This document shows, piece by piece, positions 54,589 to 63,912 of a DNA stretch of 64,000 nucleotides (within the stretch, counting starts at the first letter, position 1; each line of letters opens with the position of its first letter). The DNA comes from Micromonospora profundi (GTDB taxonomy: Bacteria > Actinomycetota > Actinomycetes > Mycobacteriales > Micromonosporaceae). A program made the position numbers and the translations under genes. Where the stretch lies: the NCBI RefSeq assembly GCF_011927785.1, contig NZ_JAATJK010000001.1, forward strand, positions 5,551,001-5,615,000, given 5' to 3'. The notes under the pieces are model-generated. The model did no database searches, was not told where the DNA came from, and saw only the letters and a program-made list of their open reading frames with translations.

Positions 54589-55910
54589 CGGTCACAACCA
54601 CCCATCACGGGATCCAGCGAGGCGCCGCCGGCGATCACGTCGGCGATCAGGCCGCCCTCGGCCATCGCCGGCAGGGCCTGAAGGTTGACGAAGCTCGGCT
54701 CCCGGTAGTGCACCCGGTACGGCCGGGTACCACCGTCGGAGACCGCGTGCACGCCCAGCTCGCCGCGAGGCGACTCGATGCCGACGTACACCTGGCCGGG
54801 CGGGACCCGGAAGCCCTCGGTGACCAGCTTGAAGTGGTGGATCAGCGACTCCATCGACTGACCCATGATCTTCGCGACGTGCTCCAGCGAGTTACCCATG
54901 CCGTCGACACCGATGGCGAGCTGGGCCGGCCACGCGATCTTGCGATCGGCGACCATTACCGGACCCGGCTTCAGCCGGTCCAGCGCCTGCTCGACGAGCT
55001 TCATGGACTCCCGGATCTCGGCGAGCCGGACAATGTAGCGGCCCCACACGTCACCGTCGGTGTGGGTCGGCACGTCGAACTCGTAGGTCTCGTAGCCGCA
55101 GTACGGCATGGTCTTGCGCAGGTCCCAGGCGAGCCCGGCGGAGCGCAGCACCGGCCCGGTGACGCCGAGCGCCACACAGCCGGTGACGTCGAGGACCGCG
55201 ACGTTCTTCGTCCGCTCCAGCCAGATCGGCTGGCCGGACAGCAGGTCCTCGTACTCCTTGAGCTTCTTCGGCATCATCTTGAGGAAGTCACGGATCTTGA
55301 CGATGGCCTCGTCCGGAACGTCCTGCGCCACACCGCCCGGCCGGACGTACGCGTGGTTCATCCGCAGACCGGTGATGGTCTCGAAGATGTCCAGGATGTA
55401 CTCCCGCTCGCGGAAGCCGTAGAGCATGATCGAGATCGCGCCCAGCTCCATGCCGGTGGTGGCCAGCCAGACCAGGTGCGACGAGATCCGGTTGAGCTCC
55501 ATCATCAGCACGCGGATGGTGGTGGCGCGCTCGGTGATGTCGTCGGTGATGCCGAGCAGCTTCTCGACCGCGAGGGCGTACGCCGTCTCGTTGAAGATCG
55601 GGGCGAGATAGTCCATCCGGGTCACGAACGTCGAGCCCTGCACCCAGTTGCGGTATTCGAGGTTCTTCTCGATGCCGGTGTGCAGGTAGCCGACGACCGA
55701 GCGGGCCTCGCGGACCGTCTCGCCCTCAAGCTCCAGGATCAGGCGCAGCACCCCGTGCGTGGACGGGTGCTGCGGACCCATGTTGACCACGATCCGCTCG
55801 TCGTTGATCGGGTCGGTGCCCGAGACGACGGTGTCCCAGTCGCCACCGGTGACGGTGAAGACCCGACCCTCGGTGGTCTCGCGCTCGGTTGCGTAGTTCG
55901 ACGTGGTCAT
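54585..55910 (-). CDS. nuoD: NADH-quinone oxidoreductase subunit D
   Basis: This 441-residue subunit lies at the quinone site with Nuo[21 protein letters not shown] carries the conserved His pair, and [16 protein letters not shown] and [20 protein letters not shown] are hallmarks. The C-terminal VMGGCDR is family-typical. The ATG at 55910 overlaps the nuoC stop by 4 bp; this overlap fixes the start. Confidence 0.97.
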   Translation of the reverse strand: MTTSNYATERETTEGRVFTVTGGDWDTVVSGTDPINDERIVVNMGPQHPSTHGVLRLILELEGETVREARSVVGYLHTGIEKNLEYRNWVQGSTFVTRMDYLAPIFNETAYALAVEKLLGITDDITERATTIRVLMMELNRISSHLVWLATTGMELGAISIMLYGFREREYILDIFETITGLRMNHAYVRPGGVAQDVPDEAIVKIRDFLKMMPKKLKEYEDLLSGQPIWLERTKNVAVLDVTGCVALGVTGPVLRSAGLAWDLRKTMPYCGYETYEFDVPTHTDGDVWGRYIVRLAEIRESMKLVEQALDRLKPGPVMVADRKIAWPAQLAIGVDGMGNSLEHVAKIMGQSMESLIHHFKLVTEGFRVPPGQVYVGIESPRGELGVHAVSDGGTRPYRVHYREPSFVNLQALPAMAEGGLIADVIAGGASLDPVMGGCDR

Positions 55911-56644
55911 TGGTAGGACCTCCTCCGGTCCGGCGGCGGGATCTCGGCGCCCTTGTACTCGACGGGCACCCCACCGAGCGGGTAGTCCTTGCGCTGCGGG
56001 TGGCCCTCCCAGTCGTCCGGCATGAGGATCCGGGTCAGGGCGGGGTGGCCGTCGAAGACGATGCCGAACATGTCGTACGCCTCCCGCTCCTGCCAGTCCG
56101 CAGTCGGGTAGACGGCGGTCACGCTGGGCAGGTGCGGCTGCTCGACGGAGACCGCGGCCTCCAGCCGGACCCGACGCCGGTAGGTCATCGAGGTGAGCAG
56201 GTAGACCACGTGCAGCCGGCGCTCGTCGGCGCCGAGGTAGTCCACACCGGACACCGAGGAACACAGCTCGAAGCGCAGCGCCATGTCGTCCCGCAGCACC
56301 TGGCAGACCTCGGCGATCCGCTCCGGGCGGACGTGCAGGGTCAGCTCGCCCCGGTCGACGACGACCTTCTCAATCGCGTCTCCGAAGGCCGGGTACGCCT
56401 CCTCCAGCGCGTCGCGGACCTCGTCGAAGTAACCGCCGTACGGTCGGGCGGCCTCCTCGATGGGCTGGCGCTGGCGGACCAGGCCGCCGTAGCCGGACAC
56501 GTCGCCGGTGCCCTGGTTGCCGAACATCCCGCGGCCGGCCGGGCTGGACGGCGGGTATTCGGCCGGGGCGGTGCCGCTGGCGCCGGCCGGGGTGACCGGC
56601 ACCGGCACACCGCCGTCGTTGGTCCTGTCGTTAGGTGCGGTCAC
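55907..56644 (-). CDS. nuoC: NADH-quinone oxidoreductase subunit C
   Basis: This 245-residue peripheral subunit has the 30-kDa-type domain at its C-terminal half ([19 protein letters not shown] and [20 protein letters not shown]). The first 60 residues are Pro/Gly/Ala-rich and not found in E. coli. I chose GTG 56644, which overlaps the nuoB stop by 4 bp; a longer frame upstream is rejected. Confidence 0.95.
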   Translation of the reverse strand: MTAPNDRTNDGGVPVPVTPAGASGTAPAEYPPSSPAGRGMFGNQGTGDVSGYGGLVRQRQPIEEAARPYGGYFDEVRDALEEAYPAFGDAIEKVVVDRGELTLHVRPERIAEVCQVLRDDMALRFELCSSVSGVDYLGADERRLHVVYLLTSMTYRRRVRLEAAVSVEQPHLPSVTAVYPTADWQEREAYDMFGIVFDGHPALTRILMPDDWEGHPQRKDYPLGGVPVEYKGAEIPPPDRRRSYQ

Positions 56645-57318
56645 TTCGGGCCCCTGTGCGCGTGGAGGTGGTTCTGAGCGTTCATCCAGTTCTCGATACG
56701 CAGTTGCTCCTCGCGGCCCTCGCGGACGGCCTGGGTCCACTCGGCACGCCGGGCCTTGTCGCTGCGGTACGAGGACGGCATGGAGCCGTACGGCACGACC
56801 GGCACGTCACCGCGCGCCTGGCGGGCCTCAAGCATCTTGCGGCCGTTCGCACCCAGCGGCTCGTACATGATCTTCTCGCGGAGCTTGAGGATCGCGTCGA
56901 TGAGCATCTCGGGCCGGGGCGGGCAGCCGGGCAGGTACATGTCGACCGGTACGACGTGGTCGACGCCCTGCACGATGGCGTAGTTGTTGAACATGCCGCC
57001 GCTGCTGGCGCAGACGCCCATCGAGAGCACCCAGCGGGGCTCGGCCATCTGGTCGTAGATCTGGCGCAGCACGGGTGCCATCTTCTGGCTCACCCGGCCG
57101 GCCACGATCATCAGGTCGGCCTGCCGGGGCGAGGCCCGGAAGACCTCCATGCCCCAGCGGCCCATGTCGTAGTGCGGACCACCGGCGGCCATCATCTCGA
57201 TGGCGCAGCAGGCCAGGCCGAAGGTGGCGCCCCACACGGACGACTTCCGGGACCAGTTGACCAGCTTCTCCACCGAGGTGAGCAGGACGCCGGCGGGAAG
57301 CTTCTCCTCGATGCCCAT
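56641..57318 (-). CDS. nuoB: NADH-quinone oxidoreductase subunit B
   Basis: This 225-residue subunit binds the N2 cluster next to the quinone. The ligands are the adjacent Cys pair in [14 protein letters not shown], with [10 protein letters not shown] and [32 protein letters not shown] is also conserved. The start is ATG 57318, preceded by GGAAGGAACG. A soluble tail of about 40 residues, rich in Arg and Asn, follows the core. Confidence 0.97.
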   Translation of the reverse strand: MGIEEKLPAGVLLTSVEKLVNWSRKSSVWGATFGLACCAIEMMAAGGPHYDMGRWGMEVFRASPRQADLMIVAGRVSQKMAPVLRQIYDQMAEPRWVLSMGVCASSGGMFNNYAIVQGVDHVVPVDMYLPGCPPRPEMLIDAILKLREKIMYEPLGANGRKMLEARQARGDVPVVPYGSMPSSYRSDKARRAEWTQAVREGREEQLRIENWMNAQNHLHAHRGPK

Positions 57319-57332
57319 CTGACGTTCCTTCC

Positions 57333-57698
57333 TCAGTCCCAGTCCAGGCCGCCGCGCCGCCACACGTAGGCGTACGCGACGAAGACCGCGACGATGAACA
57401 GGACCATCTCCACGAAGCCGAAGATCGGCAGAGCGTCGAACGAGACCGCCCAGGGGTAGAGGAAGATGATCTCGATGTCGAAGACGATGAAGAGCATCGC
57501 CGTCAGGTAGAACTTGATCGGGAAACGCCCGCCGCCAACCGGCTGCGGACTGGGCTCGATGCCACACTCATAGGCTTCGAGCTTGGCCTTGTTGTATCGA
57601 CGGGGGCCAGTTATCCGGGCAGCGCCGACAGAGAACAGCGCGAACGCCGCGGCGAGGGCGAAGAGCCCGATGATCGGTGCGTAAGGCGAGAGCGACAT
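57333..57698 (-). CDS. nuoA: NADH-quinone oxidoreductase subunit A
   Basis: This 121-residue membrane subunit begins the nuo operon. It has three helices; [20 protein letters not shown] and [20 protein letters not shown] are the NuoA signature. I chose ATG 57698 because AGGAG lies about 6 bases upstream; an upstream in-frame start would add 14 charged residues. The complete gene set nuoA to nuoN follows, with mostly 1-4 bp overlaps. Confidence 0.96.
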   Translation of the reverse strand: MSLSPYAPIIGLFALAAAFALFSVGAARITGPRRYNKAKLEAYECGIEPSPQPVGGGRFPIKFYLTAMLFIVFDIEIIFLYPWAVSFDALPIFGFVEMVLFIVAVFVAYAYVWRRGGLDWD

Positions 57699-57741
57699 CT
57701 TTTCTCCTGCTCGTCCTTCCCTGCCCTCGGTGCTTGACAAA

Positions 57742-57757
57742 ATTCACACTATTCACA
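57742..57757 (-). promoter_or_regulatory. Tandem Rex-like half-sites upstream of nuoA
   Basis: ATTCACA occurs at 57742-57748 and 57751-57757, as a direct repeat; on the minus strand it reads TGTGAAT twice, 9 bp apart. Half of the Rex operator is TTCACA. As a direct repeat it is not a standard Rex site, but it lies 44-59 bp upstream of nuoA, whose operon is Rex-controlled in Streptomyces. Confidence 0.35.
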
Positions 57758-57885
57758 TCCCTGCCGGTGGCTGCCAGCGGGGGTCGATCTCTGTCCGAAT
57801 CGGAACTGTCACCAGCGTCGACACGGTTTTCAGCCGCCCCCCGCCGACGTCGGTGACGGCGGGAAGTGCGGTTCATCGGCTTCAT

Positions 57886-59163
57886 TTACACGGCTGGAGC
57901 CGCCTTCGTCATCGCGTTGATGACCCGGTCCATCGCGTCCCCACCACGGGGGTCGGTCAGGTTGGCCAGCAGTTTGAGCACGAATCGCATCAGCGTCGGA
58001 TGCGGCATTCCGTGTTTGGTGGCGATCCGCATGATCTCCGGACGGCCGATCAGCTTCACGAAGATGCCGCCCAGCCGGTAGTAGCCACCGAGGCGGGCCT
58101 TCAGCTCGTTCGGGTACGCCATCAGCGCCCGCTCCCGCTCCGGGCCGGCCGGTCGGGCGAGCGCCTGCACCATGGCCTCGGCGGCCAGTTCACCGGACTC
58201 CATGGCGTACGCGATGCCCTCGCCGTTGAACGGGTTGACCATGCCGCCGGAGTCACCGACCAGCAGCACGCCCCGGGTGTAGTGCGGCACCCGGTTGAAG
58301 CCCATCGGCAGCGCGGCGCCGAGGATGGGACCGTCGGCGTTCGCCTCGTCGGTCATGCCCCACTCGGCGGGGGTGTTGGCGAGCCAGTCGGTGAGCAGCC
58401 GACGGTAGTTGGTCTTGCCGAACGCGGACGACGAGTTGAGCACGCCGAGACCGACGTTCACCCGCCCGTCGCCGAGGCCGAAGATCCAGCCGTACCCGGG
58501 CAGCAGGTTGTCGCCGCTGTCCTTGCTGCGCAGCTCCAGCCACGACTCCAGGTAGTTGTCGTCGTGCTTGAGCGGGGACCGGTAGTAGCGGCGGACGGCC
58601 ACGCCGATCGGCCGGTCCTCCCGCTTGGCCAGCCCGAGCGCCAGCGGGAACCGGCCCGAGACGCCGTCGGCGGCGACGACCAGCGGGGCGCGGAAGGTCG
58701 CGGGCTCCTTGCCGGGCCCCACCTCGGCCTCGACACCTGTCACGCGGCCGTCGCCGTCGAGCACCGGGCCGAGCACGTTGACGTTGGTGCGGAGTTTCGC
58801 GCCGGCGGCCACCGCGCGCTGGGCGAGCAGGTCGTCGAAGTCGAGCCGGGTGCGCACCAGACCGTAGTTGGGGAAGCTCGCCAGCTCGGGCCAGTCCAGC
58901 TCCAGGCGGACGCCGCCGCCGATCACCCGCAGGCCACGGTTGTGCAGCCAGCCGGCCTCGGGCGAGGTGTCCACGCCCATCCGGATGAGCTGCCGCACCG
59001 CGCGCGGGGTCAGCCCGTCGCCGCAGACCTTCTCCCGAGGGAACTCGGTCTTCTCCAGCACCAGCACGCGTACGCCGTGCCGGGCCAGGTGGTACGCAGT
59101 CGCCGATCCACCGGGGCCGGCGCCAACGACGATGACGTCGGCGTCGTGTTCCACCGCGGTCAT
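57886..59163 (-). CDS. menJ: Geranylgeranyl reductase-family FAD enzyme (MenJ-like)
   Basis: This 425-residue flavoprotein belongs to the GGR family that reduces isoprenoid double bonds. VVGAGPGGSATAYHLARHGV gives the FAD-binding motif, PREKVCGDGLTPRAVRQL the family CxGDG block, and GDSGGMVNPFNGEGIAYAME the later FAD-binding region. In mycobacteria the homologue MenJ (Rv0561c) saturates one unit of the menaquinone side chain. The position between nuo and menG supports the same role here. I chose ATG 59163 because GGAGGAGG precedes it. A Rex-like operator lies just upstream. Confidence 0.88.
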   Translation of the reverse strand: MTAVEHDADVIVVGAGPGGSATAYHLARHGVRVLVLEKTEFPREKVCGDGLTPRAVRQLIRMGVDTSPEAGWLHNRGLRVIGGGVRLELDWPELASFPNYGLVRTRLDFDDLLAQRAVAAGAKLRTNVNVLGPVLDGDGRVTGVEAEVGPGKEPATFRAPLVVAADGVSGRFPLALGLAKREDRPIGVAVRRYYRSPLKHDDNYLESWLELRSKDSGDNLLPGYGWIFGLGDGRVNVGLGVLNSSSAFGKTNYRRLLTDWLANTPAEWGMTDEANADGPILGAALPMGFNRVPHYTRGVLLVGDSGGMVNPFNGEGIAYAMESGELAAEAMVQALARPAGPERERALMAYPNELKARLGGYYRLGGIFVKLIGRPEIMRIATKHGMPHPTLMRFVLKLLANLTDPRGGDAMDRVINAMTKAAPAV

Positions 59164-59183
59164 TCGCACCTCCTCCCGCACGC

Positions 59184-59201
59184 TCGTGAAATGCTTCACA
59201 A
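59184..59201 (-). promoter_or_regulatory. Candidate Rex operator upstream of menJ
   Basis: TCGTGAA-ATGC-TTCACAA matches the Rex consensus TTGTGAA-N4-TTCACAA with a single mismatch. It lies 21-38 bp before the menJ start codon. Rex senses NADH/NAD+ and represses respiratory genes in actinobacteria. Confidence 0.6.
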
Positions 59202-59217
59202 GCCAGACGAGACGAGT

Positions 59218-59235
59218 GTATGACCGGTGTCATAC
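59218..59235. promoter_or_regulatory. 7-bp inverted repeat upstream of menJ
   Basis: GTATGAC (59218-59224) and GTCATAC (59229-59235) are separated by CGGT. It lies 16 bp beyond the Rex-like site, in the likely promoter area. The regulator is unknown. Confidence 0.4.
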
Positions 59236-59302
59236 CTGCGCAGGGTCAGGGGTACCTAAGTCGCTGGTGTTACAGCCGGTGACCGTCCACAGTGGTCAGG
59301 TG

Positions 59303-59527
59303 TCAGATCCGACTGGGCGCTTCCAGGCCCGCGTCAACCCGGATGGTTTCCGGCAAATGCTCACGTAACGCACCCCCGGCGGCCCGGTCCAGCGCGGCCA
59401 ACACCTCGGCGACGACCTGCCGCACCTCCGTCGGGTCGGCGCCAGCCAATGCGCGCAGTTGCGCGACGAGCTCGGCCGCGTCGTCGTCGGTGGCGGTCGC
59501 CGGGCCCGCCGGGTCTGCTCCGGTCAT
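59303..59527 (-). CDS. Small hypothetical protein
   Basis: This 74-residue acidic protein, from ATG 59527, is not one I recognise. It is helical and Ala-rich (AAELVAQLRALAGADPTEVR, then QVVAEVLAALDRAAGG). It has no signal peptide and no cysteines. It lies between the menJ-like gene and menG, on their strand, so it may share their transcript. It is a conserved-looking but unproven gene. Confidence 0.5.
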   Translation of the reverse strand: MTGADPAGPATATDDDAAELVAQLRALAGADPTEVRQVVAEVLAALDRAAGGALREHLPETIRVDAGLEAPSRI

Positions 59528-59610
59528 GCCGGCAAGCGTACCGGGCAAATTGGGCCAAAATCCGACATTGGCGAAAGACAAGCAACATTCGGGTACGGCC
59601 GTGGAGCCGC

Positions 59611-60321
59611 CTACTCGCGGATCCCCCGGTGCAGGGCGACCACGCCGCCGGTCAGGTTGCGCCACGCCACCCGTCCCCAGCCGGCGGCACCGATCCGTCC
59701 GGCCAACGCGGACTGGTCCGGCCATGCCCGGATCGACTCGGCCAGGTAGACGTACGCCTCCGGGTTGCTCGACACCGCACGGGCAACCGCCGGCAGCGAC
59801 CGCATCAGGTACGACAGATAGACCGTCCGGAAGGCCGGGTTGACAGGTGTGCTGAACTCGCACACCACGAGCCGCCCGCCCGGCCGGGTGACCCGGGCCA
59901 GCTCGCGCAGAGCCGCGTCGGTGTCGTTGACGTTGCGCAGTGCGAACGAGATGGTCACCGCGTCGAAGCTGGCGTCGGCGAACGGCAGTCGCAGCGCGTC
60001 CCCGGCCAGCAGCGGCACCTCCGGTCGCGCCCGCTTGCCCGCGTACAACATGCCCAGCGACAGATCCGCCCCGACCGCGTACGCCCCGGAATGCGCCAGC
60101 TCGCGCGTCGATACACCGGTGCCCGCCCCCACGTCCAGCACCCGCTCGCCGGGCCGTAGGCCGAGCGCGGCGCGGGTGGACCGACGCCAGGAACGATCCT
60201 GGCCGAAGGAGAGCACGGTGTTCGTCAGGTCGTAACGCTCCGCCACGTCGTCGAACATCGCGGCGACCTCGTGCGGCTGCTTGTCCAGGCTGGCTCGCTG
60301 GCCCTGCGGGGTACGGCTCAC
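59611..60321 (-). CDS. menG: Demethylmenaquinone methyltransferase
   Basis: This 236-residue SAM enzyme of the UbiE/MenG family carries out the last step of menaquinone synthesis. [20 protein letters not shown] and [16 protein letters not shown] are UbiE-type motifs, and [20 protein letters not shown] is the later signature. The start is probably GTG 60321; a TTG at 60348 is possible, but no good ribosome site was found for it. It is near menJ and nuo. The chemistry call is firm. Confidence 0.92.
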   Translation of the reverse strand: MSRTPQGQRASLDKQPHEVAAMFDDVAERYDLTNTVLSFGQDRSWRRSTRAALGLRPGERVLDVGAGTGVSTRELAHSGAYAVGADLSLGMLYAGKRARPEVPLLAGDALRLPFADASFDAVTISFALRNVNDTDAALRELARVTRPGGRLVVCEFSTPVNPAFRTVYLSYLMRSLPAVARAVSSNPEAYVYLAESIRAWPDQSALAGRIGAAGWGRVAWRNLTGGVVALHRGIRE

Positions 60322-60443
60322 CCCTTCACTCTGCCAGCCGTCCGCCAACCGACGAGCGCTGGGTCTGCGTACCCCCGATCGGCCGGAAGCATCGGCGCTG
60401 CCGGCGGCGGCCGAGCAGGCGCGGCGGTCGCCCTGGCACGCGA

Positions 60444-60473
60444 AAGGGCGGGGTGGTCGCCCACCCCGCCCTT
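60444..60473 (-). terminator. Terminator after the LPXTG-like gene
   Basis: A perfect 13-bp stem (AAGGGCGGGGTGG at 60444-60456 and its complement at 60461-60473) closes a 4-nt loop TCGC. It begins 15 bp after the stop of the surface-protein gene on the minus strand and is followed there by TTTCGC. Confidence 0.9.
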
Positions 60474-60488
60474 CACGTCACGCCTCGG

Positions 60489-61757
60489 TCAGTCGGTCGA
60501 CTTCTCGTCGCCCGGGGCGACCAGGACGACCTTGCGCCGCCGGGAGAGCACCAGCAGGGCCCCACCCACGAGCAGGATCATGCCGCCGATGCCGCCGATC
60601 AGGCCGACCTGCACACCGGTCACCGGGAGACCGCCGCCACCGGAACCGCCACCACCGGTACCCGGCGACGTGGTCACGCCGGGAGACGTCGTCGTACCCG
60701 GTGACGTCGTGCCACCCGGGGTCGGCGTGGCCGTCGGCGAGGGCGTGGCCGTCGGCGTCGGGGTGGGCTGCACGGTCAGGTCGACGAAGACGTCGAACTG
60801 CGCGCTGTTGTCCACCTCGTCGACCTCGGTGAACGCCTTGCGCTGCGCGCCGGTGGCCACCTTCGGCTGCTCCTCGGGGCTACCCGCGGACGCGTCCAGG
60901 CCGGCGGCCCACAGGAAGCCGGGCCGGAGCACCGACTCGGTGACGCCCGAGCCGACCTTCACCCGGACGCCCGCCGTGTAGAACTGCCCCGGCTTGAGCA
61001 CCACGCCGGTGTCCTCGCAGTACGCGTTCGCGAAGCCGCCCAGCGGCTGCTCGATGCAGCCCTCCGGAAGCTCGGCGAAGGTGACGCCGGCCGGCAGGGT
61101 GATCCCGTACGCCACACCGGTCGCCTTGCGGCTGCCGTCGTTGTAGATCGCCCAGTCCAGCGGCGCGGTCTCGCCCAGCTTCACAGCCTGCAGGTCGGAC
61201 TCGCCGACCTCGTCCCCGTCCACAGTCACGTTGGCGTAGACGTCCTGCACCCATGCGGTCAGGTCGTAGCCGGGTTCGGTGACGGTGATGTCGTGCTCGA
61301 CGGTGTTGTCGTCGAGGTTGGGGTCGGTGGTGGCGGAGCTGATGGTGACGACGAGCGTGCCGCCGTTACCGCGACCACCGGTGGAGAAGAGCGGGATACC
61401 GAAGTCCTCGGTGGTGCCGGCGGCCAGATCGCCGAGCAGACAGGTGAACTTCGTGCCGGTGACGTCGCACCCGATCGGGACGAGGTAGCCCACCTTGCGG
61501 TTCTTGAGGCCCTTCGTCTCCACGGTGACCCGGACGTCCTTGGCGTCGACAGTGCTCCGGGTGTTGTCGACCTGGAACTTGAACGGCTTGGCCTTGGCCT
61601 CCTTGACGCCCTTGGCCAGCTGGTAGCTCAACGGCTGCAGCGCGAGGTCGGCTCCGGCGGCGGCCTGCGCCGGGGCGGCGACGGTGGCCAGGCCACCGGC
61701 CGCGAGCAGAGCCACGACGCCGGCGCGAGCCAGAGTCGAGCGGTGGAACGGTGTCAT
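60489..61757 (-). CDS. LPXTG-like cell-surface protein
   Basis: This 422-residue secreted protein begins with a signal peptide (STLARAGVVALLAAGGLATV, cleavage near APAQAAAG). The body holds beta-rich segments with repeated NxxxD-type CARDB-like character (VTISSATTDPNLDDNTVEHD, DEVGESDLQAVKLGETAPLD). A Pro/Thr/Gly linker (PTPTPTATPSPTATPTPGG onward) leads to LPVTG, a hydrophobic helix, and SRRRK. This fits the sortase pattern LPXTG, although the tail after the charged residues is longer than usual. It could also remain a membrane-anchored protein. ATG 61757 was chosen for the signal peptide and GGGGGA upstream. No sortase gene is adjacent. Confidence 0.8.
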   Translation of the reverse strand: MTPFHRSTLARAGVVALLAAGGLATVAAPAQAAAGADLALQPLSYQLAKGVKEAKAKPFKFQVDNTRSTVDAKDVRVTVETKGLKNRKVGYLVPIGCDVTGTKFTCLLGDLAAGTTEDFGIPLFSTGGRGNGGTLVVTISSATTDPNLDDNTVEHDITVTEPGYDLTAWVQDVYANVTVDGDEVGESDLQAVKLGETAPLDWAIYNDGSRKATGVAYGITLPAGVTFAELPEGCIEQPLGGFANAYCEDTGVVLKPGQFYTAGVRVKVGSGVTESVLRPGFLWAAGLDASAGSPEEQPKVATGAQRKAFTEVDEVDNSAQFDVFVDLTVQPTPTPTATPSPTATPTPGGTTSPGTTTSPGVTTSPGTGGGGSGGGGLPVTGVQVGLIGGIGGMILLVGGALLVLSRRRKVVLVAPGDEKSTD

Positions 61758-62234
61758 CAGTCCCCCGGGGGATAGGGAAGGCAATGGTTGTGGGAACGAG
61801 CGGACGTTATCGAAGGTCGATCTCCCGCGCCAGCGTGGGAGCCGCATTTCCGCTGTCTTTACCGGACCGGGCAGACGGTACGGGCGGAATGGTCACCCAT
61901 CCCGCCCGTACCGCCGTGCGTTATATGAACGACCCTCATGGGTCGATGGAGGACTACCCCGGTCCGGCACCCGTCCGACCACCGCCACCAGCGCGGCGTG
62001 CGGAATCCGCCGATCCGCGCGCCTGGGCGGCGGGTGGTGAGAACGGGTATGGCCGGGACGGTAGCCGCCCACGATCATCTCCACCAGCCCCGCAGCGGGC
62101 AGCCTGGCGCTGCGACGGCACTGTCGACCCGTACCGCCGAGGCACCGGCGCGGGAGCACGACCCCTGATCAACCGAACGGCCGTGCCGGGGGGACCATCC
62201 CCTGGTCAACCGAACGGTCGGACTGCGACCTGCC
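61758..62234. other. Intergenic region upstream of the surface protein
   Basis: This 477-bp stretch holds no gene I can support. It contains the promoter of the surface-protein gene, a strong hairpin at 61876-61913 and near its right end two direct copies of TCAACCGAACGG (62169-62180 and 62206-62217). Open frames on both strands look like shadows without ribosome sites or domain-like sequence. Confidence 0.5.
61876..61913 (-). terminator. Hairpin, possible mqnC terminator
   Basis: Arms CGGTACGGGCG (61876-61886) and CGCCCGTACCG (61903-61913) pair perfectly over 11 bp. The stem continues inward with one mismatch to a 4-nt loop. It is some 320 bp downstream of the mqnC stop, so the assignment is uncertain. 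Confidence 0.5.
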
Positions 62235-63425
62235 TCAGTTGACCTCGACCAGGGGGAGCGACCGGCCGGCGCCGCCACCGGGCAGCGCGATCGACGAGAA
62301 GTGCGAGACCACCCGCTCGTCGGTCGGGTCGTCGGCCGGGGTGTGGTGCACCGCCAGCCGGTTGTAGAGGGTGTCCCGCTGGGCCGGAATCCGGTCGGCG
62401 GAGCGGATCATCCCGATCAGCTCGTGCAGGTTGGAGCGGTGCCGAGCGCCGGCGGAGGAGATGACGTTCTCCTCCAGCATGATCGAGCCGAGGTCGTCCA
62501 CGCCCATGTGCAGCGCGAGCTGCCCGACGTCCTTGCCGGTGGTCAGCCAGGACGCCTGAAGGTGCGGCACAGTCTCGAAGAAGAGCCGGGCCACCGCGAC
62601 CAGGCGCAGGTATTCCAGCGTGGTCGCCTGGGTGCGGCCCTTGAGGTGGTTGTTCTCCGGCTGGTACGTCCACGGGATGAACGACCGGAAGCCACGGGTG
62701 CGGTCCTGCACGTCGCGGATCATGCGGAGGTGCTCGATCCGCTCGGCGTGCGTCTCGCCGGTGCCCATCATCATGGTGGCGGTCGACTCGATGCCCTGCC
62801 GGTGGGCCAGCTCCATGACCTCCAGCCAGCGCTCACCCGACTCCTTGAGCGGCGCGATGGCCTTACGCGGGCGCTCGGGCAGCATCTCCGCGCCAGCACC
62901 GGCGATGGAGTCCAGACCGGCGGCCTTGATTCGGGCGATGGCCTCGTCCAGGCTCACGCCGGACACCTTGGCCATGTGCAGGATCTCGCTCGGGCCGATC
63001 GAGTGGATGACGAGCTGGGGGTACGCCTGCTTGACCGAGGAGAACAGCTCCTCGTAGTACTCGACGCCGTAGTCCGGGTGGTGCCCGCCCTGGAGCATGA
63101 CCTGGGTGGCGCCCAGCTCGACCGCCTCGCCGCAGCGACGCAGGATCTCCTCGGTCGGGTGGGTCCATCCCTCGGAGTGCTTGGGTGCCCTGTAGAACGC
63201 GCAGAACTTGCACGCCGTCACGCAGACGTTCGTGTAGTTGATGTTGCGATCGATCAGGTAGGTGACGACGTTGTCCGGGTAGCGCCGCCGGCGCACCGCG
63301 TCCGCCGCCTCGCCCAACGCGTGAAAGGGCGCCTCGGTGTAGAGCAGCAGCGCCTCCTCGGGCGTGATCCGCCCGCCGTCCGCGCCGCGTTGCAGGATGT
63401 CGTCGATCTCGCGGTTCGCCGTCAC
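62235..63425 (-). CDS. mqnC: Cyclic dehypoxanthinyl futalosine synthase
   Basis: This 396-residue radical SAM enzyme catalyses the cyclisation step of the futalosine pathway of menaquinone synthesis. The cluster motif CVTACKFCAF has Cys68, Cys72 and Cys75. Family blocks include VMLQGGHHPDYGVEYYEELF and SIAGAGAEMLPERPRKAIAP. GVDDLGSIMLEENVISSAG near the C-terminus is diagnostic. The start is GTG 63425. It shows that this organism uses the futalosine route. No other mqn genes are in view. Confidence 0.94.
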   Translation of the reverse strand: MTANREIDDILQRGADGGRITPEEALLLYTEAPFHALGEAADAVRRRRYPDNVVTYLIDRNINYTNVCVTACKFCAFYRAPKHSEGWTHPTEEILRRCGEAVELGATQVMLQGGHHPDYGVEYYEELFSSVKQAYPQLVIHSIGPSEILHMAKVSGVSLDEAIARIKAAGLDSIAGAGAEMLPERPRKAIAPLKESGERWLEVMELAHRQGIESTATMMMGTGETHAERIEHLRMIRDVQDRTRGFRSFIPWTYQPENNHLKGRTQATTLEYLRLVAVARLFFETVPHLQASWLTTGKDVGQLALHMGVDDLGSIMLEENVISSAGARHRSNLHELIGMIRSADRIPAQRDTLYNRLAVHHTPADDPTDERVVSHFSSIALPGGGAGRSLPLVEVN

Positions 63426-63501
63426 ACCCCGAGCCTACGTCGGCCCCTCAGCGGCCGGCACGCCCCTCCGACTCCAGTGACGGGAACCCCTCGAGTCGAC
63501 C

Positions 63502-63912
63502 TCAGTCCATCCCCGGGCTCGCGACCGGCAGCCCCACACTCTTTGCCGCGTCCAGGAGGCGACGGTCGTAGGTTACGAAGGCGGCGAAGTCCGACCCGGA
63601 CTGCGCGGCGAGGACCTCCGCTGTGGCGAGGTGAATGGCATCGAGGCTCCGCAACAGCGGATCGCCGTACGCCCCGGCGGCAGCACGGACGGTGGCGTCG
63701 ATCTCCACGCGATACAGGCGGGCCAGCGCCCCCGGCACGCCAGCCAGGGCGAGCGGCGCCGACCGACGCAACGCCCTCGGCACCTCGACTTCCACAAGCG
63801 CGGAAGCGACGAGCGACATGCCGGACCGCTCGTTCAGCCAAGCGATCAACTGCTCGGTCGCCGGCTCGCGGCGAAGTAGCTTGATGATCGCGGCCGAGTC
63901 GAGGTAGATCAC
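63502..63912 (-). CDS. VapC-type PIN-domain toxin
   Basis: This 136-residue PIN-domain ribonuclease is the toxin of a type II toxin-antitoxin pair. Metal-binding acidic residues are Asp5 (MIYLDSAAIIK), Glu41 or Glu43 (ALVEVEVPRAL), Asp91 (LDAIHLATA) and Asp116 (FVTYDRRLLDA). The GTG start at 63912 overlaps the antitoxin stop by 4 bp (GTGA), which fixes it and shows coupling. VapC proteins cleave specific RNAs, often tRNA. Confidence 0.9.
   Translation of the reverse strand: MIYLDSAAIIKLLRREPATEQLIAWLNERSGMSLVASALVEVEVPRALRRSAPLALAGVPGALARLYRVEIDATVRAAAGAYGDPLLRSLDAIHLATAEVLAAQSGSDFAAFVTYDRRLLDAAKSVGLPVASPGMD

Noticed and set aside
57737..57760. Plus-strand promoter TTGACA near 57735
   Set aside because: A TTGACA is present on the plus strand, but there is no good -10 box at 17 bp and no plus-strand gene follows.
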